DNA of 25,746 bases, taken from positions 1 to 25,746 of IMG/VR virus record IMGVR_UViG_3300010354_000570, one strand, 5' to 3'. The DNA is from a virus. Each line of letters starts with the position of its first letter. The stretch's first letter is position 1. Under the pieces are notes generated by a model. It searched no databases, was not told the origin of the DNA, and saw only the letters and a list, made by a program, of their open reading frames with translations. Positions 21,668 to 25,746 of this stretch are shown here, in pieces. The translations under genes were made by a program, and so were the position numbers.

Positions 21668-22033
21668 ATGAAGCAGACGAAACTCAAGGAAAACGCTTTT
21701 ACGTTCTACCAGCGCAGCGCCGCCCGGACGGCGCGTGATCATCACGACTTCAACGATCCGCGACACACGCGTATCGCCGTTGCCTCTATGGGGCTGGCGG
21801 GGGAATCAGGCGAGTTGATTGACGCTCTTAAGAAGTGGGTTGCCCACGGGCATGAGTTGAACCTCACCCATGTGGAGAAAGAGCTTGGGGATATCCTCTG
21901 GTATGTCGCCGAGATCGCCACGGTGCTAGACCTCAAACTTTCCGAGATTGCCGAGAAGAACTATGACAAGTTGTCTGCTCGATACCCAGAGGGATTTTCA
22001 GAGGAGAGGAGTAGAAATCGTGGAGCTTCTTAA
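21668..22033 (+). CDS. MazG-like nucleotide pyrophosphohydrolase
   Basis: A 121-residue protein with GGGGAGGA before ATG 21668. GLAGESGELIDALKKW (43-58; E46, E49) and VEKELGDILWYVAEIATVLD (69-88; E72, D75) give the ExxE...ExxD metal site of the MazG/dUTPase-2 superfamily, which hydrolyses nucleoside triphosphates to monophosphates plus pyrophosphate. Phage MazG proteins may clean the nucleotide pool or adjust alarmone levels. It overlaps the next gene by 14 bases. Confidence 0.85.
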   Translation: MKQTKLKENAFTFYQRSAARTARDHHDFNDPRHTRIAVASMGLAGESGELIDALKKWVAHGHELNLTHVEKELGDILWYVAEIATVLDLKLSEIAEKNYDKLSARYPEGFSEERSRNRGAS

Positions 22034-22340
22034 GAATCGCGCGCGTATCTGCGTTCTCAATGGGGTTGACCGTCATTTGGTTGTCTACGATCCGAACAAG
22101 GGCGTCTGGGCGATCCTGCGCATTGTGCAGACGAAAAACGAGCAACTCTACGATGCCCACATCAACGACGACGGGAGTATCTGGCACAGCACCAACGATG
22201 TGTTGGAGATCATGGAGCAGGAGTCTGGTGTGAAAACCATGACTGCCGACAACCGCGTGGAAATGAATAAGATCCTCCACGAGATTCGCACTGGCGATAG
22301 CGAGATAGATCTGCACGACATCAATCCGGAGTTGAACTGA
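22020..22340 (+). CDS. Hypothetical protein
   Basis: A 106-residue protein from GTG 22020, chosen because GAGAGGAG precedes it and the longer frame only overlaps the MazG gene. RARICVLNGVDRHLVVYDPN, GVWAILRIVQTKNEQLYDAH and DGSIWHSTNDVLEIMEQESG suggest a beta-sheet followed by helices. Not recognised. It is coupled to its neighbours (14-base overlap before, TGATG after). Confidence 0.6.
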   Translation: MELLKNRARICVLNGVDRHLVVYDPNKGVWAILRIVQTKNEQLYDAHINDDGSIWHSTNDVLEIMEQESGVKTMTADNRVEMNKILHEIRTGDSEIDLHDINPELN

Positions 22341-22522
22341 TGGACTCCTACTACGACGAGCCGTCCCGCGTCTGCATCCGCTGCAAGGAAGATTGGCCGG
22401 ATGACGAAGAGTTCTATCGCCCAGGGCATAAGAAGTGCATTGCGTGCGAGTATGAAACAAGGCATTCGGCTCCATCACGCCAGCCAGCCACAAGGAAAGC
22501 CAACGAAACAAAGAGGCGCTGA
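22340..22522 (+). CDS. Small zinc-ribbon protein
   Basis: A 60-residue protein whose ATG overlaps the previous stop. CIRCKEDWPDDEEFYRPGHK and CIACEYETRH give a C-x2-C...C-x2-C zinc ribbon, followed by a basic, disordered tail (SRQPATRKANETKRR). Such phage proteins are common and bind DNA, RNA or proteins; the role here is unknown. Its stop overlaps the start of the methyltransferase. Confidence 0.7.
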   Translation: MDSYYDEPSRVCIRCKEDWPDDEEFYRPGHKKCIACEYETRHSAPSRQPATRKANETKRR

Positions 22523-23103
22523 TGCCGTGGTCTAGCGGACGGGGTATCGCCGAACTCACTGCGTGGATCAACGAGATGGGGATTACGACCGTGCTGGATG
22601 TTGGCGCTGGAGCAGGTTATTACGGATCTGCGATTCGGAAGGCGTGCCCATCGGTCACCGTCCTTGATGCCGTAGAGGTCTTCCCGTACTACCGGGAACG
22701 CTTCGCGTTGGATGAGATGTACGACACCGTGACGGTCGCCGATGTTCGGCACATCAACGAATTCCCCTACGACTTGGTAATCCTTGGCGATGTCGTCGAG
22801 CATATGCCGCGAGCAGACGCCGTCCGGTTGTGGTCCGACATCTCCTCCTCTGCGCGATACGCGTACATCTGTATGCCGATTGGCTGGTGTGAGCAGACTG
22901 GAAAAGATGTTCCTGATGACGATACCGATACCTGCATCACGAATCCGTATGAAGCGCATGTGGAGCCAGAGGCAAGCACCGAGGAGATTCTGCGCCTCTT
23001 CCCAGGGATCTTCCGCCACGAGCTGCACGATCTCGTCAACGTGAACCACGATCCGACCTTCCAGATCGGATGCTTCTACGCCGCGTTTACTGCCTCCTCT
23101 TGA
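22522..23103 (+). CDS. Class I SAM-dependent methyltransferase
   Basis: A 193-residue protein. Residues 23-35 (TVLDVGAGAGYYG) are motif I, with VLDAVEVFP as the acidic second strand and YDLVILGDVVEHMPRADAV as the motif II/III region typical of Methyltransf_11/23-type enzymes. ICMPIGWCEQTGKD and HELHDLVNVNHDPTFQIGCF close the sheet. The substrate cannot be read from the sequence; a small molecule, protein or sugar is likelier than DNA because no DPPY or PC motif is present. Last plus-strand gene of the window. Confidence 0.75.
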   Translation: MPWSSGRGIAELTAWINEMGITTVLDVGAGAGYYGSAIRKACPSVTVLDAVEVFPYYRERFALDEMYDTVTVADVRHINEFPYDLVILGDVVEHMPRADAVRLWSDISSSARYAYICMPIGWCEQTGKDVPDDDTDTCITNPYEAHVEPEASTEEILRLFPGIFRHELHDLVNVNHDPTFQIGCFYAAFTASS

Positions 23104-23262
23104 CACTTATCTAGGGGCACGCGCGAAAAAAAATTCAGCGCCCGGGGGAGAGAACCGGTCTGGCCTTGACAGTCAGATGGGGGGTTGGTGAAAAATCGGC
23201 ATGGGTGTCCCGCAAAGCCGGGGCGGGGGGTGGCCGGTGGGGCGCGGGGGGTTGAGCGCAAC
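23104..23262. other. Non-coding strand-switch region with G-rich tract
   Basis: This stretch separates the plus-strand operon from the minus-strand cassette array. It holds an A-tract (eight A near 23127-23134) and a strongly G-rich run at about 23219-23251 with four runs of at least four G, able in principle to form a G-quadruplex. No gene is seen. TTGACA at 23166 has no matching -10. Confidence 0.5.
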
Positions 23263-23292
23263 AAAAAGGGGCGACGCTTTCGCGCCGCCCCT
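23263..23292 (-). terminator. Rho-independent terminator of cassette gene 1
   Basis: On the minus strand AGGGGCGGCGC, loop GAAA, GCGTCGCCCCT (11-bp stem with one G-U pair) is followed by TTTTG. It lies 25 bases after the stop of the 148-residue gene. Confidence 0.9.
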
Positions 23293-23317
23293 CTTCGCCG
23301 CTTTCGCGGCGCGTTGC

Positions 23318-23764
23318 TTACGCTTCGCGCTGGTAAAGCGTTTCGCCGCCCGTTGCGATGCTTACGATGCGCGCCGTTGAGAAAGCGCGATGCCCATGTC
23401 GCGGCGCCATGCCGTAGCATGCGCTACCCTCTCGCGACGACGACGGGCATGCGGTAGGCATGCCGTACTCTTCGGGCGCCGAAAGCAAAAGCGCGACGCT
23501 TTCGTTTCCGCTCTTCGCGACGACGACGCCGCGCTTCGCATCGTAGCGCCCCGATGTCGTAACGATGGCGCCGCCATCGGCGGCGACGCCAAGCGTCTTG
23601 ACGCGTGCGATGCCGCGCCCATCGGCGACGGCGCGCTTCGCGGCGCTCTCAATGCGCTTCGCGATTACGGCATCGGATACGGGCGCCGTTTCCGATACGA
23701 CGACGACGATGCGCCCCTTTGCCGCTTCCATCGCGGCGACGATGCGCTTTGTTGCTTCCGTCAT
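23318..23764 (-). CDS. Cassette gene 1: hypothetical protein
   Basis: A 148-residue protein from ATG 23764, chosen because GAGTGAAAGGGG precedes it and the promoter start falls 58 bases upstream; the longer frame would begin upstream of the transcript. Residues 1-105 look like an alpha/beta protein: KRIVAAMEAAKGRIVVVVSE, DAVIAKRIESAAKRAVADGR, GIARVKTLGVAADGGAIVTT, then YDAKRGVVVAKSGNESVALL. The last 40 residues are odd in composition (Cys, Ser, Arg, Met) and encoded by DNA rich in GCATGC and CGACGA, so a frameshift near the 3' end is possible. Because of the GC bias other frames are open too; promoter, leader and terminator decide the strand. Not recognised. Confidence 0.6.
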   Translation of the reverse strand: MTEATKRIVAAMEAAKGRIVVVVSETAPVSDAVIAKRIESAAKRAVADGRGIARVKTLGVAADGGAIVTTSGRYDAKRGVVVAKSGNESVALLLSAPEEYGMPTACPSSSREGSACYGMAPRHGHRAFSTARIVSIATGGETLYQREA

Positions 23765-23828
23765 GTTGCTTTCCCCTTTCACTCTCGCGGTACCCGTTGC
23801 GCTCTTGCGCCCCTTCGCCGCTAGGCAT

Positions 23829-23857
23829 AGTGTAAAGCATGCCGCCAGAAAGCGCAA
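23829..23857 (-). promoter_or_regulatory. Promoter of cassette gene 1
   Basis: Minus strand: -35 TTGCGC (23857-23852), 17-base spacer TTTCTGGCGGCATGCTT, -10 TACACT (23834-23829). Seven bases on is an A at 23822 starting AGCGGCG. Confidence 0.7.
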
Positions 23858-23882
23858 TAGGGGCGACGCGCCAGACGCAACG

Positions 23883-23974
23883 GATTGTTACAATGGCCGA
23901 TTGTTACAAAGCTGCGGATTGTTACAATGGCACGAATCGTGCCACGAGCTGGCGATTGTTACAACGTAACAATC
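23883..23974. repeat. GATTGTTAC iteron cluster I
   Basis: Five exact copies of GATTGTTAC: direct at 23883, 23899, 23917 and 23954, and inverted at 23966. The last two form GATTGTTAC-AAC-GTAACAATC. Two copies are followed by AATGG and one by AAAGCTGC. The cluster lies upstream of cassette gene 1 and downstream of gene 2. Confidence 0.85.
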
Positions 23975-23992
23975 CAGGGCGGCCAATGTAAC

Positions 23993-24023
23993 AAAAAAGG
24001 GGGGCGGCTCTCGCCGCCCCCCT
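23993..24023 (-). terminator. Rho-independent terminator of cassette gene 2
   Basis: On the minus strand AGGGGGGCGGC, loop GAGA, GCCGCCCCCCT is a perfect 11-bp stem followed by six T counting the last stem base. Confidence 0.9.
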
Positions 24024-24036
24024 CTTCGCTAGGCTC

Positions 24037-24219
24037 TTACCATGCGAGGCGCTTCTTCGCCGCCTCAATCCTAGCGATGAGTCCTTCACGCTCTCGCGCT
24101 TCCTCTTGGCGCGCTTTCTCCTCTCGCTGGTACTGCTCCGCTTCCCGCTCTGCCCGCTCCGCCTCTTGGCGTAGGTCTGCCGTCGTCATGGTGTCGTACC
24201 AGCCGTTCATGCTTGCCAT
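24037..24219 (-). CDS. Cassette gene 2: small coiled-coil protein
   Basis: A 60-residue protein from ATG 24219 with AAGGAG eight bases upstream. After MASMNGWYDTMTT, residues 14-58 are one long, highly charged helix (LRQEAERAEREAEQYQREEK and on), a probable coiled coil that may dimerise. The start codon sits inside GTAACAATGG, which matches one side of the iteron sequence. Not recognised; likely an early small protein acting through binding. Confidence 0.7.
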   Translation of the reverse strand: MASMNGWYDTMTTADLRQEAERAEREAEQYQREEKARQEEAREREGLIARIEAAKKRLAW

Positions 24220-24268
24220 TGTTACACTCCTTCACTCTTGGCGGCGGATTGTCCGCCGCTCTTCCTTG

Positions 24269-24297
24269 ATTGTGCCAGAAAGCGCGAGAATCCGCAA
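24269..24297 (-). promoter_or_regulatory. Promoter and leader hairpin of cassette gene 2
   Basis: Minus strand: -35 TTGCGG (24297-24292), spacer ATTCTCGCGCTTTCTGG, -10 CACAAT (24274-24269). The predicted start A at 24262 begins AGAGCGG. The leader then folds into GCGGCGGA-CAA-TCCGCCGC (24259-24241) before AGAGTGAAGGAG. Confidence 0.7.
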
Positions 24298-24315
24298 CCC
24301 CACGAATCGGCCATT

Positions 24316-24362
24316 GTAACAATCGAGATTGTTACGTTCCAGCTCGCGCTCTGGATTGTTAC
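24316..24362. repeat. GATTGTTAC iteron cluster II
   Basis: An inverted copy at 24316-24324 and direct copies at 24327-24335 and 24354-24362. The first two form a 20-base palindrome-like dyad with a GA spacer. The third runs into GGCC and then directly into the TAACC array. Confidence 0.85.
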
Positions 24363-24366
24363 GGCC

Positions 24367-24436
24367 ATAACCATAACCTATAACCCTAACCCTAACCTAT
24401 AACTATAACCCTAACCGATAACCCTAACCCCTAACC
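24367..24436. repeat. Telomere-like TAACC array A
   Basis: Eleven units of 6-8 bases ending in TAAC (CATAAC, CTATAAC, CCTAAC, CCCTAAC and variants) in 70 bases. On the minus strand this reads TTAGGG/TTATAGG-like and contains at least five GGG runs. No coding frame explains it. Confidence 0.9.
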
Positions 24437-24444
24437 GCTAGGGC

Positions 24445-24468
24445 GGGGGCGGCGTTGCCGCCGCCCCC
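24445..24468 (-). terminator. GC-rich stem after cassette gene 3
   Basis: Minus strand GGGGGCGGCG, loop GCAA, CGCCGCCCCC is a perfect 10-bp stem six bases after the stop. There is no T-tract; the GGTTAGGGG array follows instead, so termination is likely but not certain. Confidence 0.6.
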
Positions 24469-24474
24469 TAACCC

Positions 24475-24666
24475 CTACCGCTTCAATAGGGCGGCGATGT
24501 CGTCCGCCATTGTCGCGCCCCATAGGGGGGCGGGGGCGAAGAATGCCAGAATCGCCTCGTCTGGGAAGCGTACCGCGTGGATTGCCGCCTCTTCGCGGCG
24601 GTCATACTCGCGCTCCGCCGCCTCTTCCCAACCCGTCCCCATGTCGTCCAACTCGTTGTAGTCCAT
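24475..24666 (-). CDS. Cassette gene 3: small acidic hypothetical protein
   Basis: A 63-residue protein from ATG 24666, preceded by GAGTGAAAGGGG; the longer frame would start upstream of the transcript. It is acidic and helical: MDYNELDDMGTGWEEAAERE, then YDRREEAAIHAVRFPDEAIL, a hydrophobic AFFAPAPLW and a final DDIAALLKR helix. Not recognised. Small acidic proteins from such arrays may inhibit host factors, but nothing in the sequence proves it. Confidence 0.65.
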   Translation of the reverse strand: MDYNELDDMGTGWEEAAEREYDRREEAAIHAVRFPDEAILAFFAPAPLWGATMADDIAALLKR

Positions 24667-24715
24667 TGTCCTACCCCTTTCACTCTGGGGGCGGATTGTC
24701 CGCCCCTCTGGTACT

Positions 24716-24744
24716 ATTAGAACACGCCAGAGCGCCAGAGTCAA
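24716..24744 (-). promoter_or_regulatory. Promoter and leader hairpin of cassette gene 3
   Basis: Minus strand: -35 TTGACT (24744-24739), spacer CTGGCGCTCTGGCGTGT, -10 TCTAAT (24721-24716), start A at 24709 beginning AGAGGGG. The leader folds into GGGGCGGA-CAA-TCCGCCCC (24706-24688), sharing the core GCGGACAATCCGC with gene 2. Confidence 0.8.
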
Positions 24745-24755
24745 TACCCCCCGCC

Positions 24756-24787
24756 GATTGTTACAAAAGCTGCTGCCGGATTGTTAC
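24756..24787. repeat. GATTGTTAC iteron pair III
   Basis: Direct copies at 24756 and 24779, separated by AAAAGCTGC-containing sequence similar to that between copies 2 and 3 of cluster I. The second copy again ends in GGCC. Confidence 0.85.
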
Positions 24788-24815
24788 GGCCACACCCGCG
24801 CTATCCGCTAGGGCG

Positions 24816-24841
24816 TAACCCATAACCTATAACCCCTAACC
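24816..24841. repeat. Telomere-like TAACC array B
   Basis: Four units (TAACC, CATAACC, TATAACC, CCTAACC), then CGCTAGGGGG and the stem of cassette gene 4. Confidence 0.8.
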
Positions 24842-24845
24842 GCTA

Positions 24846-24871
24846 GGGGGCGGGGTATAACCCCCGCCCCC
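24846..24871 (-). terminator. GC-rich stem after cassette gene 4
   Basis: Minus strand GGGGGCGGGG, loop GTTATA, CCCCGCCCCC, a perfect 10-bp stem seven bases after the stop. No T-tract; TAGCGGTTAGGGG follows. Confidence 0.6.
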
Positions 24872-24878
24872 GCTCACG

Positions 24879-25076
24879 CTACGGGAGACTCTGGTAGCAG
24901 TCTCGGCATGTCGCCCAGAGCGCCCCCGTCTCTGGATTCTTGATGGCGGTGTAAGAGCGGCGCTCACACTCTTCGCCATCATCATAGAGCGCGCTCTCTT
25001 CGTGGCAGAGCGCCTCACAATGAAGCGCGCCGTCTCTGGCGTCCTGCCAGAATTGCTTCTCCTGCTCTCGTGTCAT
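24879..25076 (-). CDS. Cassette gene 4: small Cys-containing protein
   Basis: A 65-residue protein from ATG 25076, preceded by GAGTGAAGGGAG. An N-terminal helix (TREQEKQFWQDARDGA) is followed by HCEALCHEE, EECERRSYTAI and TCRDCYQSLP. The spaced Cys pairs (C-x3-C and C-x2-C, plus one) suggest a zinc site. Not recognised. It is transcribed alone. Confidence 0.7.
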   Translation of the reverse strand: MTREQEKQFWQDARDGALHCEALCHEESALYDDGEECERRSYTAIKNPETGALWATCRDCYQSLP

Positions 25077-25122
25077 CGTTGCTCTCCCTTCACTCATGAG
25101 GGGTGTCTCCCCCTCTGCCTAT

Positions 25123-25151
25123 ACAATGCCAGACAATCGCTCTGGTGTCAA
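25123..25151 (-). promoter_or_regulatory. Promoter and leader hairpin of cassette gene 4
   Basis: Minus strand: -35 TTGACA (25151-25146), spacer CCAGAGCGATTGTCTGG, whose ends CCAGA/TCTGG are inverted, -10 CATTGT (25128-25123), start A at 25116 beginning AGAGGGG. The leader holds a GAGGGG/CCCCTC hairpin (25115-25098). Confidence 0.75.
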
Positions 25152-25164
25152 TAGAGCGCCACCG

Positions 25165-25196
25165 GATTGTTACGTCGAGCGCGCAGCTTTTGTTAC
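25165..25196. repeat. GATTGTTAC iteron pair IV
   Basis: An exact copy at 25165-25173 and a partial copy TTTGTTAC (25189-25196) followed by GGCC. AGCTTT between them is the reverse complement of the AAAGCT seen in other pairs. Confidence 0.75.
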
Positions 25197-25211
25197 GGCC
25201 TAGCGGCGGCG

Positions 25212-25256
25212 TAGGGGTTAGGGCGTAACCCCTAACCCCTAACCGATAACCCCTAA
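25212..25256. repeat. Telomere-like array C forming a hairpin
   Basis: TAGGGGTTAGGG (25212-25223) and CCCTAACCCCTA (25230-25241) are a perfect 12-bp inverted repeat, followed by TAACCGATAACCCCTAAG that reaches the stop of gene 5. It stands where the terminator of gene 5 would be. Confidence 0.8.
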
Positions 25257-25441
25257 GCGTCTAGCGTTGCCCCGCAAGCGAAGCACGGCGGGGTGTCATC
25301 ATTGACATCGGGGCTATAGATGGCGCCCATGTCATAGGAATCGTTGTTGCGGTCAGCGCACGGCACGCAGAGAACGATTCCTGCGCGGTCATCCACATAG
25401 CCAACCAGAACGATTCCAGAACCCGTTTTCGTCATTCCCAT
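25253..25441 (-). CDS. Cassette gene 5: small zinc-ribbon protein
   Basis: A 62-residue protein from ATG 25441, preceded by GAGTGATAGGAGAGAG. The longer open frame lies partly upstream of the predicted transcript and is not used. GIVLVGYVDDRAGIVLCVPC, then DMGAIYSPDVNDDTPPCFAC form a compact zinc ribbon with two C-x2-C pairs. Acidic overall. Not recognised. It has the longest leader of the array (about 115 bases). Confidence 0.7.
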   Translation of the reverse strand: MGMTKTGSGIVLVGYVDDRAGIVLCVPCADRNNDSYDMGAIYSPDVNDDTPPCFACGATLDA

Positions 25442-25562
25442 CGTCTCTCTCCTATCACTCTCGCCCACACTAGGGCTATTGAGAGGGGCGGGATTTGGAA
25501 CACCGACAACGGCTACCGCATGCGGTAGGTGGCGTGTGGCCTCCCTCAACCCCTCTGCAAGC

Positions 25563-25591
25563 AGTATTGCACACACCAGCGCTGGTGTCAA
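25563..25591 (-). promoter_or_regulatory. Promoter of cassette gene 5 with 16-bp palindromic operator
   Basis: Minus strand: -35 TTGACA (25591-25586), spacer CCAGCGCTGGTGTGTGC, -10 AATACT (25568-25563), start A at 25556 beginning AGAGGGG. ACACCAGCGCTGGTGT (25573-25588) is a perfect palindrome overlapping the -35 and spacer. In the leader, CTACCGCATGCGGTAG (25513-25528) is another perfect 16-bp palindrome. Confidence 0.85.
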
Positions 25592-25746
25592 GCGCCGAGC
25601 TGCGAGCGTTGCGCCTGGTGCAACAACGCCGGCGCCCGGTCGAGTAGTGGCCGGCCCCATAATCCCGGGAGCTATAACCAGGGGCCTAACCGGGCGAGCT
25701 ATAACCGGGGCCCGCAGTCGAGGCCTGGTGGAGCTGCTCGATGCGC
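25592..25746. repeat. Right end: GC-rich region with GAGCTATAACC direct repeats
   Basis: No gene is seen from 25442 to the window end: the first part is the promoter and leader of cassette gene 5. The rest is GC-rich, with two copies of GAGCTATAACC (25669-25679 and 25696-25706) each followed by GGGGCC nearby, and a CCTAACC unit between them. The TAACC theme therefore continues to the end of the window. Confidence 0.6.

Noticed and set aside
22414-23106. Minus-strand frame (230 codons) opposite the methyltransferase
   Set aside because: The plus-strand protein has clear methyltransferase motifs and coupled starts; this is its shadow.
23390-23824. Plus-strand frame (144 codons) opposite cassette gene 1
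   Set aside because: GC bias leaves several frames open. Only the minus frame has a promoter, a conserved leader and a terminator in register.
23885-24319. Plus-strand frame (144 codons) across the iterons and cassette gene 2
   Set aside because: It runs through repeats, a terminator stem and an opposing gene that has a good leader; composition is Arg/Ser-rich noise.
23883-25196. CRISPR array
   Set aside because: The repeat is only 9 bases, spacing is irregular, copies occur in both orientations and genes lie between them; no cas genes are present.
1-25746. tRNA or rRNA genes
   Set aside because: I looked for cloverleaf patterns with GTTCGA-type loops and CCA-like ends and saw none; a dedicated tRNA scan was not possible.

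Overview
The window is a piece of a tailed double-stranded DNA phage (or prophage) genome. It carries an HK97-type head module (portal, prohead protease, major capsid protein, head-tail connector, head closure and neck proteins, tail completion) and a compact recombination, replication and nucleotide-metabolism module. No terminase, integrase, lysin or host gene is present. Several promoters place the predicted transcription start on the ATG itself (leaderless messages), base composition is moderately GC-rich, and the family mix resembles actinobacterial phages. An actinobacterial host is therefore an inference, not an observation. Both ends are open: the left end cuts a probable tail gene and the right end stops inside repeats.

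Layout. 1-8766 is the structural block on the minus strand, read right to left: prohead protease/scaffold fusion, capsid protein, small protein, connector, head closure, gp10-like protein, tail completion, truncated tail gene. Two plus-strand insertions interrupt it: 598-2464 (small coiled-coil membrane protein, HTH protein, metallophosphoesterase) and 4339-5229 (glycosyltransferase). 8980-12764 is plus-strand and carries a zinc-finger protein, a small protein, a portal protein fused to a HAD-type phosphatase and a further C-terminal domain, a PD-(D/E)XK-like protein and an HNH nuclease.

12784-19872 is a tightly coupled plus-strand operon: zinc-ribbon/HTH protein, two small proteins, a probable annealing protein, a Cas4/RecB-like exonuclease, a small protein, a DnaC-like loader, a C5 cytosine methyltransferase, SAM synthetase, a RusA resolvase and SSB. 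19924-23103 continues with thioredoxin, ParB-like protein, zincin, MazG-like pyrophosphohydrolase, small proteins and a SAM-dependent methyltransferase. Together these would replicate and recombine phage DNA, supply SAM and methylate DNA.

23263-25746 is the most unusual part. It holds five small minus-strand genes, each transcribed alone. Each has its own -35/-10 promoter with exactly 17 bp spacing, a CTGG-containing spacer, a predicted start at an AGnG sequence 7 bases past the -10, and a conserved GAGTGAAGG-like ribosome-binding leader. The leaders of at least genes 2, 3 and 4 contain a hairpin, and genes are separated by a terminator-like stem. The spacers hold eleven exact copies of GATTGTTAC and telomere-like arrays of (C)CNTAAC units. 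I read this as a regulated cassette array or an origin/terminus region; its function is unknown.
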